In this document: positions 41,802 through 53,808 of the stretch, one piece after another
Layout: each line of letters begins with the position of its first letter
Position numbering within the stretch: the first letter of the stretch is position 1
Assembly: GCF_017571525.1 (NCBI RefSeq)
Contig: NZ_JAGETY010000002.1
Coordinates: 62,001 to 126,000 of the forward strand
Length of the DNA: 64,000 nucleotides
Direction: 5' to 3'
Source: Hymenobacter sp. BT559
Lineage (GTDB): Bacteria; Bacteroidota; Bacteroidia; Cytophagales; Hymenobacteraceae
Made by a program: the position numbers and the translations under genes
The notes under the pieces: model-generated
Told to the model about the DNA's origin: nothing
What the model saw: the letters and a program-made list of their open reading frames with translations, nothing else
The model's database searches: none

Positions 41802-43565
41802 ATGGACGTCCGTCGCTCCTTCGATATCCTAGCCAATCAACTCGAGAAGTTTCCCAAAAGTGACTCCCTAGCGGCCAAAATCAACGGCCACTACGAGCCG
41901 CTCAGCAGCCAGCAGGTGCAGGACCAGGCCAACGAGGTAAGCCTGGGCTTGCTGAAGCTGGGCTTGAAAAAAGATGATAAAGTTGCTATTATCAGCATGA
42001 ACCGGCCCGAATGGCTCATCGCTGACTTTGGCATTGCCCAAATTGGCGGCACCAGTGTGCCTATGTACCCGAGCATCACGGTCGAAGATTACAAGTACAT
42101 TTTCACCGATGCCGGCGTACGGGCCGTGTTCGTGGCCGACAAGCATTTATTCGACAAGGTGAAAGAAGCCACGGCCGGCCTCGATATTCCGGCCGAGAAC
42201 GTCTTCACCTTCGATAAAGTGGCCGGCGCCCGGCACTTCAGCGAGCTGCTAGCCCTCGGCCAGCAGGGCAACCCCGCCGACCTCGAACCGCTGAAAGCCG
42301 CCGTGCAGCCCGACGACCTGCTCACGCTTATCTATACCAGCGGTACTACCGGCGCCCCCAAAGGCGTGATGCTCAGCCACGACAACCTCCTGAGCAACTG
42401 CCGCAACTCGGCTCGCTACGTGCCGGTAGGCAAGGATGACAAAGCCTTGAGTTTCTTGCCTTTGTGCCACATATTTGAGCGCATGGTGACGTACCTGTAC
42501 ATGATTCACGGCGTGAGCATTTACTACGCCGAGAGCATGGAAACCATCGCCGACAACCTGCGCGAGGTGCACCCCAGCATCTTTACCACCGTGCCGCGCC
42601 TGCTCGAAAAAGTGTACGACAAGATTGTGGCCAAGGGCCACGAGCAGACCGGCATCAAGCATAAGCTCTTTTTCTGGGCGCTGGACCTGGGCCTGAAATA
42701 TGACACCCAGAAAGACCAGGGCTTCCTTTACAACACCGAGCTAGCCCTGGCCAACAAGCTCATTTTCAATAAATGGCGCGAGGCGCTAGGGGGCAATTTG
42801 CGCTGCATTGTGAGTGGTGGCGGCGCCTTGCAGCCGCGCCTGGCCCGCGTGTTCTGGGCCGCTGGCATCCGAGTAATGGAAGGCTATGGCCTCACCGAAA
42901 CCTCGCCGGTGATTGCTGTGAATGGCTACGAACGCGAAAACAACATGATTGGCGCAGTGGGCCCGCTCATCGACAATATGGAGGTCAAAATCGCCCCTGA
43001 TGGCGAGATTCTGACCAAGTCGGCCTCCGTGATGAAGGGCTACTACAATAAGCCCGAGCTTACGGCCGAAGCTATCGACAAAGAGGGCTGGTTTCATACC
43101 GGCGACATTGGCGAGTTTGTAAACGGCCGCTTCCTGAAAATCACTGACCGCAAGAAGGAGATGTTCAAGACCAGCGGCGGCAAGTACATTGCCCCCCAAG
43201 TCATTGAGAACAAGATGAAAGAAGACCCGCTCGTTGAGCAAATGATGGTAGTGGGCGCTGACCAGAAGTTTCCGGGCGCGCTCATTGTCCCTGCCTTCGA
43301 CGAGCTAAAGCAGTGGGCTAGCAAGAATGGCGTAGCCGCTAAGTCGAACGCTGACCTGGTGAAAGATGAGAAGGTAGTAAAACTCTACCACGACCTCGTG
43401 GCGAAATACAACCAGGGCTTTGCGCAGTGGGAGCAAGTGAAGAAATCAGTGTTGCTACCCGAGCTCTGGACCGTGGAAAGCGGCGAGATGACACCCACCA
43501 TGAAAGTGAAGCGCAAGGTGATAACCGAGAATAATAAGGCACTTATCGAAGGGTTGTATAAGTAA
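41802..43565 (+). CDS. fadD: Long-chain acyl-CoA synthetase
   Basis: 587 residues from ATG 41802; a TTG four codons earlier is in frame. The AMP-binding motif LIYTSGTTGAPKGVMLSH and the fatty-acyl-CoA synthetase signature GWFHTGDIGEF are intact, and KITDRKKEMFKTSGGKYI carries the C-terminal catalytic hinge. It activates fatty acids as CoA thioesters. It lies ahead of MarR, fadN-like and thiolase genes on the same strand, forming a fatty-acid oxidation cluster, separated from MarR by an inverted repeat. Confidence 0.93.
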   Translation: MDVRRSFDILANQLEKFPKSDSLAAKINGHYEPLSSQQVQDQANEVSLGLLKLGLKKDDKVAIISMNRPEWLIADFGIAQIGGTSVPMYPSITVEDYKYIFTDAGVRAVFVADKHLFDKVKEATAGLDIPAENVFTFDKVAGARHFSELLALGQQGNPADLEPLKAAVQPDDLLTLIYTSGTTGAPKGVMLSHDNLLSNCRNSARYVPVGKDDKALSFLPLCHIFERMVTYLYMIHGVSIYYAESMETIADNLREVHPSIFTTVPRLLEKVYDKIVAKGHEQTGIKHKLFFWALDLGLKYDTQKDQGFLYNTELALANKLIFNKWREALGGNLRCIVSGGGALQPRLARVFWAAGIRVMEGYGLTETSPVIAVNGYERENNMIGAVGPLIDNMEVKIAPDGEILTKSASVMKGYYNKPELTAEAIDKEGWFHTGDIGEFVNGRFLKITDRKKEMFKTSGGKYIAPQVIENKMKEDPLVEQMMVVGADQKFPGALIVPAFDELKQWASKNGVAAKSNADLVKDEKVVKLYHDLVAKYNQGFAQWEQVKKSVLLPELWTVESGEMTPTMKVKRKVITENNKALIEGLYK

Positions 43566-43585
43566 TTAGCCTTCAAGCCAAAAAC

Positions 43586-43671
43586 AACGTCCTGCTGCGC
43601 TTGTCAAAGCGCCTCTCCCGCGCCGCCAGGGTCGTTCGGGAGAGACGCTTTGACAAGTGCAGCAGGACGTT
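43586..43671. repeat. Inverted repeat, CTGAGCTTG family, copy 3
   Basis: Arms 43586-43620 and 43637-43671, 35 bp each with few mismatches and a 16-bp spacer. The core reads CCTGCTGCGCTTGTCAAAGC, a variant in which changes on one arm are mostly mirrored on the other, so hairpin pairing is maintained. Confidence 0.88.
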
Positions 43672-43750
43672 CTTTCTTTTTTGAGCACTTCTCAACTAGT
43701 ATGCAAGCCTAACAAATTTCTTCGTATGTTTACCGCACTTTCGCTGCGAT

Positions 43751-44227
43751 ATGAAACCTGAAGAAACCGTCGATTATAATATCAAGGTAGCCTGGCATGC
43801 CATTTCGCGCATGTACAACACGCAGGCCGCCCGCTACGACATCACCACGAGCATCGGCTTCGTGCTGCTGAATATCGACCAGGAGCTGGGCACGCCGGCC
43901 ACCAAAATAGCGCCCCTGCTAGGCCTCGAAACGCGCTCTCTCACGCGCATTTTGCGCAGCATGGAAGAAAAAGGCCTGATTTATAAACAGGCCGACACGC
44001 AGGACAAGCGGTCGGTGCGCATTTTCCTGACCGAGCTAGGCCTCGAAAAGAAGGAGGTTTCGCGCCAAACGGTGCGCCACTTCAACCTGAAGGTGCGCGA
44101 CAAAATACCCCAAAGCCAGCTCGATACCTTCTTTAAGGTGGCTAGCCAGATTACGAGTATGATTGAGGGCAAAACGCTCTTTGATGACTTTGAGCTGAAA
44201 CCGCTGCGCAAGGAAGCTTCGGCATGA
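43751..44227 (+). CDS. MarR-family transcriptional regulator
   Basis: 158 residues. Winged-helix core: TKIAPLLGLETRSLTRIL is the recognition region, then SMEEKGLIYKQADTQDKRSV is the wing with the family DxR signature. Long helices at both ends provide dimerisation. It sits between fadD and the fadN-like gene, so it probably controls fatty-acid oxidation in response to acyl-CoA or a fatty acid, by analogy with other local regulators. A TATGTTTA box lies at 43725-43732. A repeat begins directly at its stop codon. Confidence 0.88.
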   Translation: MKPEETVDYNIKVAWHAISRMYNTQAARYDITTSIGFVLLNIDQELGTPATKIAPLLGLETRSLTRILRSMEEKGLIYKQADTQDKRSVRIFLTELGLEKKEVSRQTVRHFNLKVRDKIPQSQLDTFFKVASQITSMIEGKTLFDDFELKPLRKEASA

Positions 44228-44310
44228 AGTAGCGCGGACTTTTAGTCCGCCTCGCGATTGAATAAATCTATACTACCCCACCCAACGCGGACTGAAAGTC
44301 CGCGCTACTT
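44228..44310. repeat. Inverted repeat with self-complementary arms, MarR-fadN junction
   Basis: Outer arms AAGTAGCGCGGACT and AGTCCGCGCTACTT pair over the whole element, while each arm also folds by itself (GCGGACT, TTT, AGTCCGC on the left; GCGGACT, GAA, AGTCCGC on the right). It starts on the base after the MarR stop and ends five bases before the next ATG. Confidence 0.88.
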
Positions 44311-44314
44311 TTAT

Positions 44315-46720
44315 ATGAAACGAGTAATCAAGAAAGTTGCCGTGCTGGGCTCCGGCGTGATGGGTTCGCGTATTGCCTGCCACTTTGCCAACATCGGGGT
44401 GCCGGTGCTGCTGCTCGACATTGCGCCGAAGGAATTGACGGCCGACGAGGAGAAAAAAGGCTTGAAGCTAGACGCGCCTGCCGTGCGCAACCGCATCGTA
44501 AACAGCGCCTTGCAAGCCGCGGTGGTTGCCAACCCCTCGCCGCTTTACCGCAAGAGCGAGGCTAGCCGCATCAAGACCGGCAACTTCGATGACAACCTAA
44601 AGGAAATTGCGTCGTGCGACTGGGTGATTGAGGTCGTGGTAGAACGCCTCGACATCAAAAAGAGCCTCTACGAGCGCGTGGAGCAGTTTCGCAAGAAGGG
44701 CACGCTCATTACCAGCAACACCTCGGGCATCCCGATTCACTTGCTGGCCGAGGGCCGCTCAGAAGATTTCAAGGAGAACTTCGCGGGCACGCACTTCTTC
44801 AACCCGCCGCGCTACCTGAAGCTTCTCGAAATTATTCCGACGCCGGAAACCAAGCCGGAAGTGGTTGATTTCCTGCTGCACTACGGCGACCTGTACCTGG
44901 GCAAAACGGTAGTTTTGGCGAAGGACACGCCCGGCTTTATCGCCAACCGCGTGGGCGTATTTGCCTTGCTCGATGCCATGCAGACCATGCAGAAGCTGGG
45001 CCTGACGGTGGAAGAAACTGATAAGCTGACCGGCCCGGTTATCGGCCACGCCAAGTCGGCTACGCTGCGTACTTCGGACGTGGTGGGCTTGGACACGACC
45101 ATCAACGTGGCCAACGGGCTAGCCCAGGGCTTGCCCAATGACGAGGCCAAAGACGTATTTGCGCTGCCCGACTTCGTGAAGCAGATGGGCGAGAACAAGT
45201 GGCTGGGAGACAAAACCGGCCAGGGCTTTTACAAGAAAGTAAAAGGTGAGGGCGGCAAGTCAGAAATCCACGCCTTGGACCTCAACACGCTCGAATACAA
45301 GCCTAGCCAAAAGGTAAAGTTTGCCACGCTGGAGCTAACCAAGACCATCGACAAGCTGGCTGACCGCTTCAAGGTGCTGGTGAGCGGCAAGGACAAGGCG
45401 GGGGAGTTTTACCGCCTGAGCTTCGGCAGTCTCTTCGCCTACGTGAGCAACCGCGTGCCCGAAATCGCTGACCAGCTGTACAAGATTGACGATGCGCTGC
45501 GCGCTGGCTTCGGCTGGGAGCTAGGGCCGTTTGAAACCTGGGATGCGCTAGGGGTGCAAGCTGGCATTGACCTGGCCAAAGCGGCTGGGCGCACGGTGGC
45601 ACCCTGGGTGGAAGAGATGCTAGCTGCTGGCAACTCAACCTTTTACAAGGTCGAGAACGGCGTACGGAAATTCTACGACAAGGAAAGCAAGCAGTACCAG
45701 CCGGTGGCAGGCGTGGAGAATTTCATTATTCTCGACAACCTGCGGGCTAGCGGCAAGGTGCTGTGGAAGAATGCTGGCGCATCGGTAATCGACCTGGGCG
45801 ACGGTATCCTGAACGTCGAGTTTCACTCTAAGATGAACTCGCTCGGCACCGACGTAATCCAGGGATTGCTAAAGGGCGTGGAGATGGCCGAAGCCGGCTA
45901 CCGCGGCTTGGTGGTGGGCAACGACGCGCCGAATTTCTCGGCCGGCGCCAACCTGGGCCTCGTGTACATGCAGGCGCTGGAGCAGGAGTTTGACGAGCTG
46001 AACATGATGATTCAGCAGTTTCAGCAGGCCATGATGCGGATGCGCTACAGCAGCATTCCGGTGGTAGGCACGCCGCACGGCCTCACGCTAGGGGGTGGTT
46101 GCGAGCTCAACCTACACTGCGACCGCGTGGTGGCTTCGGCCGAGTCGTACATCGGCCTCGTCGAGTTTGGCGTGGGCCTGATACCCGGCGGCGGTGGCAC
46201 CAAGGAAATGACGCTGCGCACGGCGGCCAAGTACGAGGAAGGCGAGCCGGAGTTTAACCTGCTGCGCAACACGTACATGACCATTAGCACGGCCAAGGTT
46301 TCAACCTCGGCAGCCGAGGCATTCGACCTGGGCTTCCTGCGCCGCGGCGACGAGATTGTGGTAAACCCCAACCGCGTTATTGCTCAAGCTAAGGCAGCCG
46401 CCATCGAGCTGGCAGATGCCGGCTATTCGCAGCCCAGCCAGAAAACCAACATCAAGGTACACGGTAAGGGCGCGCTGGCCATGTTCAAGACGGGCGTGTA
46501 TGCTATGCAGCAAGGCCAGTACATTTCGACTCACGACCAGCTCATTGCCAACAAGTTGGCCTATGTAATGTGCGGTGGCGACCTTTCCTCCCCTACCGAG
46601 GTTAGCGAGCAATACCTGCTGGATTTGGAGCGCGAAGCCTTCCTAAGCCTCTGCGGCGAACGCAAGACGCTGGAGCGCATTCAGTCGATTCTTACCACTG
46701 GGAAACCTCTGAGAAACTAA
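44315..46720 (+). CDS. fadN: Fused 3-hydroxyacyl-CoA dehydrogenase/enoyl-CoA hydratase (FadN type)
   Basis: 801 residues from ATG 44315. The dehydrogenase is first: VAVLGSGVMGSRIA (NAD loop, residues 8-21), catalytic His in GTHFFNPPRY, then the C-terminal 3HCDH domains. The hydratase is last: NFSAGANLG, LGGGCELNLHCD and SYIGLVEFGVGLIPGGGG, with both catalytic Glu present. This domain order is that of Bacillus FadN/YusL and opposite to E. coli FadB. It performs two middle steps of beta-oxidation. The thiolase lies downstream after an unrelated AT-rich gene. A palindrome surrounds the stop codon. Confidence 0.93.
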   Translation: MKRVIKKVAVLGSGVMGSRIACHFANIGVPVLLLDIAPKELTADEEKKGLKLDAPAVRNRIVNSALQAAVVANPSPLYRKSEASRIKTGNFDDNLKEIASCDWVIEVVVERLDIKKSLYERVEQFRKKGTLITSNTSGIPIHLLAEGRSEDFKENFAGTHFFNPPRYLKLLEIIPTPETKPEVVDFLLHYGDLYLGKTVVLAKDTPGFIANRVGVFALLDAMQTMQKLGLTVEETDKLTGPVIGHAKSATLRTSDVVGLDTTINVANGLAQGLPNDEAKDVFALPDFVKQMGENKWLGDKTGQGFYKKVKGEGGKSEIHALDLNTLEYKPSQKVKFATLELTKTIDKLADRFKVLVSGKDKAGEFYRLSFGSLFAYVSNRVPEIADQLYKIDDALRAGFGWELGPFETWDALGVQAGIDLAKAAGRTVAPWVEEMLAAGNSTFYKVENGVRKFYDKESKQYQPVAGVENFIILDNLRASGKVLWKNAGASVIDLGDGILNVEFHSKMNSLGTDVIQGLLKGVEMAEAGYRGLVVGNDAPNFSAGANLGLVYMQALEQEFDELNMMIQQFQQAMMRMRYSSIPVVGTPHGLTLGGGCELNLHCDRVVASAESYIGLVEFGVGLIPGGGGTKEMTLRTAAKYEEGEPEFNLLRNTYMTISTAKVSTSAAEAFDLGFLRRGDEIVVNPNRVIAQAKAAAIELADAGYSQPSQKTNIKVHGKGALAMFKTGVYAMQQGQYISTHDQLIANKLAYVMCGGDLSSPTEVSEQYLLDLEREAFLSLCGERKTLERIQSILTTGKPLRN

Positions 46721-46727
46721 GTTTCTC
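46711..46727. repeat. Small palindrome around the fadN stop codon
   Basis: GAGAAACT, A, AGTTTCTC: eight-base arms with one central base, including the TAA stop (46718-46720). It ends nine bases before the next ATG. Confidence 0.7.
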
Positions 46728-46735
46728 TTATCGTT

Positions 46736-47542
46736 ATGGCTTCGCAAGCAACTGCGGTAATGGATGAACGGGTAGTGCAAACGTGGGCTTTGCATTACCT
46801 GCATTCTCGTTATGCAAAAGCTAATCCTGGTAAAAGAATTTTCGCTGATGTAGAAATGCTTTTAAAAAAGCAGTACGAGGGTAAGAAGGGCTACGATAGA
46901 GTTGATGGGCTCATTTGTATAAATAAGGAGACCAACTATTACTCAATAGCTATCGAGGCCAAGTCAATGAAGACAGCCTACTCTTTATTAACGTCAGCTA
47001 AGGAAGGAAGTATTTTTCAAAATGCGTTAATCAGCGCCTTACTAGTTATACCAGTTTTATTAACTGTTTTTCTTTTTTGGTTTCTTGCTTGGTACTGGCT
47101 AGTACTGCTTGTGGGTGGCGTGTTGTTGCTTTCACTTTTAGCAGTGGGCTTTTACAATGAGTCTCCTCACTTACTGACAACAGGTGTTCACGAGCAGCTA
47201 GGCAGATATGCTGGAAATGAAAAATGGTTAGCGTTACCAGAAGACGTCAGATTTCGTTTGACGGCAAGTAAACAGTGGAATAAGTTTCTAAAAATCTGCA
47301 AGCTCTCTGGCTTCGGTTTGCTAACAGTATCCACCGACGGCTTTGTAAATGAATGGCAAAGTCCGAAGCAAGTAAAAGGTGATTTTATCAGACTTTACAA
47401 GAAAGAGCAGGAAATCAAAAATTACCTTGACGGCAAGCCATCGCTGCTGACCAATTACTCAAACTGTTTATCCTTCAAGGATAAGCTGCAAAGCATTGTC
47501 TGTAAAAATCCGCAGTCGCGGGTTACAGCACCTCAAATCTGA
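46736..47542 (+). CDS. AT-rich orphan: membrane protein with PD-(D/E)XK-like domain
   Basis: 268 residues. Residues 1-80 contain FADVEMLLKKQYEG, GYDRVDGLICI and YYSIAIEAKSMK; an Asp followed by IEAK after about 18 residues is the spacing of PD-(D/E)XK nucleases. Two hydrophobic helices follow (about 98-142, SALLVIPVLLTVFLFWFLAW and LVLLVGGVLLLSLLAVGF). A cytoplasmic C-terminal domain then has WNKFLKICKLSGFGLLTVST and a basic end. Base composition is far more AT-rich than both neighbours (22 G or C in the 60 bases 46981-47040), with many TTA, AGA and ATA codons, suggesting acquisition. It splits fadN from the thiolase gene. No known family is recognised. Confidence 0.75.
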   Translation: MASQATAVMDERVVQTWALHYLHSRYAKANPGKRIFADVEMLLKKQYEGKKGYDRVDGLICINKETNYYSIAIEAKSMKTAYSLLTSAKEGSIFQNALISALLVIPVLLTVFLFWFLAWYWLVLLVGGVLLLSLLAVGFYNESPHLLTTGVHEQLGRYAGNEKWLALPEDVRFRLTASKQWNKFLKICKLSGFGLLTVSTDGFVNEWQSPKQVKGDFIRLYKKEQEIKNYLDGKPSLLTNYSNCLSFKDKLQSIVCKNPQSRVTAPQI

Positions 47543-47560
47543 TAATCCAACCCTACTATC

Positions 47561-48745
47561 ATGGCTAATACCGCATATATCGTGGCCGGCTACCGCACGG
47601 CCGTAGGCAAAGCGCCCCGGGGCGTCTTCCGTTTTACCCGGCCCGACGACCTGGCGGCCGATGTTATCAAGCACCTCATTAAATCGGTGCCCGCCCTAGA
47701 CCCTAGCCGCGTCGACGACGTGATAGTGGGCAACGCGGTGCCCGAAGCCGAGCAGGGCTTGCAAATGGGCCGCCTCATCTCGCTGCTGGCCATGCCCATC
47801 AATGTGCCGGGCCTCATCGTGAACCGCTACTGCGGCTCGGGCGTCGAGACTATTGCAATGGCCGTGGGCAAAATCACGGCGGGCATGGCCGAGTGCATCA
47901 TCGCGGGCGGCACCGAAAGCATGAGCATGGTGCCCACCGTGGGCTGGAAAACCGTGCCTAACCCGACCCTAGCCGACGCCCACCCCGACTACTACATGGG
48001 CATGGGCCTGACCGCCGAGGCTGTAGCGAACGACTACAAAATCAGCCGTCAGGACCAGGACGAGTTTTCGTACAACTCGCATCAGAAGGCGATTAAAGCC
48101 ATTAAAGAGGGTAAGTTTCAAAAGAGCATCGTGCCGATTACGGTAGAGGAAATCTACCTCGACCAGGCCAGCGGCAAGAAGAAAAAGCGCTCCTATGTAG
48201 TTGATACCGATGAAGGCCCCCGCGCCGACACGTCGGTGGAAGCGCTAGCCCGCCTGCGCCCAGTGTTCGCCGCCAACGGCACGGTTACGGCCGGCAACTC
48301 GTCGCAAACCTCCGACGGGGCAGCCTTCGTGCTCGTGATGAGCGAGCGCATGGTAAAGGAACTGAATCTGGAGCCCATTGCCCGTATGGTTACCTACGCC
48401 GTGGAGGGTGTTGACCCACGTATTATGGGCATGGGCCCCATTAAGGCGGTGCCTAAAGCGCTACGCCAAGCCGGCATGAAGCTCGAGGACCTCGACCTGA
48501 TTGAGCTAAACGAAGCCTTCGCCTCACAGTCGCTGGCCGTAGTGCGCGAGCTGGGCATCAACCCCGACAAGCTGAACGTGAACGGCGGCGCCATCGCGCT
48601 AGGCCACCCGCTGGGCTGCTCGGGCGCTAAACTCTCCATCCAGCTTTTCGATGAGCTGCGCGACCGCGGCCAGAAGTACGGTATGGTGACAGCCTGCGTG
48701 GGCGGTGGCCAAGGCGTAGCGGGTATTTACGAGTTGCTGAAGTAA
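47561..48745 (+). CDS. fadA: Acetyl-CoA acyltransferase (thiolase)
   Basis: 394 residues. Catalytic Cys91 in VNRYCGSG, His in [17 protein letters not shown], final Cys and Gly in ACVGGGQG. It cleaves 3-ketoacyl-CoA in the last step of beta-oxidation. With FadN, FadD and MarR it makes a compact degradation module. Its start is 18 bp after the orphan gene, so the orphan must be transcribed with it. Confidence 0.95.
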   Translation: MANTAYIVAGYRTAVGKAPRGVFRFTRPDDLAADVIKHLIKSVPALDPSRVDDVIVGNAVPEAEQGLQMGRLISLLAMPINVPGLIVNRYCGSGVETIAMAVGKITAGMAECIIAGGTESMSMVPTVGWKTVPNPTLADAHPDYYMGMGLTAEAVANDYKISRQDQDEFSYNSHQKAIKAIKEGKFQKSIVPITVEEIYLDQASGKKKKRSYVVDTDEGPRADTSVEALARLRPVFAANGTVTAGNSSQTSDGAAFVLVMSERMVKELNLEPIARMVTYAVEGVDPRIMGMGPIKAVPKALRQAGMKLEDLDLIELNEAFASQSLAVVRELGINPDKLNVNGGAIALGHPLGCSGAKLSIQLFDELRDRGQKYGMVTACVGGGQGVAGIYELLK

Positions 48746-48764
48746 TTACTTCTAAAAACGCTTG

Positions 48765-48863
48765 TCATGCTGAGCTTGCCGAAGCATCTCTACCGAACTG
48801 TTGCCTGCATCAACCTGATTCTGGCAACGGCGCACAAGAGATATCTTGGCAAGCTCAGCATGA
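48765..48863. repeat. Inverted repeat, CTGAGCTTG family, copy 4
   Basis: Arms 48765-48791 (TCATGCTGAGCTTGCCGAAG) and 48837-48863, with four mismatches and a 45-bp spacer. The right arm ends in AGCATGA, whose ATG (48860) is the proposed start of the following gene. The left arm starts 20 bp after the thiolase stop. Confidence 0.88.
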
Positions 48864-49237
48864 TTGTTTTTTTGGCAGTTGCTAGCCAAGTAGCTATCGG
48901 CCAAAAACACCCAGCCTCCCGCGTGTATACCTACGTGGAGCAAATGCCACAGCTGCCACGAGGCGGTGGGTACCAACAGGTTGCGGCGGATATTATGAGC
49001 CGCCTGCGGCTTACTAGCCATATTGAGCCGAGTTGCTACCGCACTTTTGTCTACTTCGAGGTGAGCCCGACAGAAACAGTACAACACGCCAGAATCAAGG
49101 TGGCAAGCGTGTCATCGACGGTAGACTCCGCAGTACTACGAGCGGTGCGTTTACTCCCGCCCTTTCGGCCGGGCTACCAGCAAGGCAAGCCCGTTACCGT
49201 AAGCTTTACTATCCCTCTCCGAATAGCAACCCAGTAA
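48860..49237 (+). CDS. Secreted TonB C-terminal-like protein starting inside a repeat
   Basis: 125 residues from ATG 48860 (MIVFLAVASQVAIGQ, a short signal peptide). An ATG at 48767 in the left repeat arm is in frame and would add 31 residues of repeat-derived sequence; the shorter form gives a proper signal peptide. The mature part has a proline- and Gly-containing start and a TonB C-like core (FVYFEVSPTETVQHARIKVA, AVRLLPPFRPGYQQGKPV, then a final strand). It converges on the hybrid sensor gene. It resembles the protein at 5440 in lacking an anchor. Confidence 0.65.
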   Translation: MIVFLAVASQVAIGQKHPASRVYTYVEQMPQLPRGGGYQQVAADIMSRLRLTSHIEPSCYRTFVYFEVSPTETVQHARIKVASVSSTVDSAVLRAVRLLPPFRPGYQQGKPVTVSFTIPLRIATQ

Positions 49238-49258
49238 CTGCGTAGACTTTCCGGCAAG

Positions 49259-53533
<4,275 letters not shown>

Positions 53534-53650
53534 GTAAAAAAGGAATAAGGCCCACCCGAAGTGGTGGTAGCCATTCACTAAAGCTAAGTTAAAAGCGAGC
53601 AAGCTGGCAGCGCCTAGCTGGGCATCTGTAGCGCAGTTATGAGGATTAGA

Positions 53651-53706
53651 GGGTGTTTTATGCCGAAAAAACACCCCCTCCCCCGCTAGGGCCAACTCTA
53701 ATTTTG
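53651..53706 (+). promoter_or_regulatory. Promoter and operator candidate of the polysaccharide locus
   Basis: An exact -7 box TAATTTTG lies at 53699-53706. No TTTG is found at -33; in its place is a perfect inverted repeat, GGGTGTTTT (53651-53659), eight bases, AAAACACCC (53668-53676), ending 22 bp before the -7 box. This is the expected place for an activator site, presumably the divergent HTCS. GH35 starts about 100 bp downstream. Confidence 0.5.
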
Positions 53707-53808
53707 CCCTGCACAACAGGCTGTTGTCCGCGCATTCCGGCGCGGCAGCCACCAGCCCGGCTGCGGCGGCGCTGCCCTCCGGCCGGCCCTTCCCACCCCT
53801 CCCCGCTC

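Noticed and set aside
53534..53752. Upstream extension of the hybrid sensor
   Set aside because: The frame is open but reads as spacer DNA; the GTG at 53533 opens a normal signal peptide.
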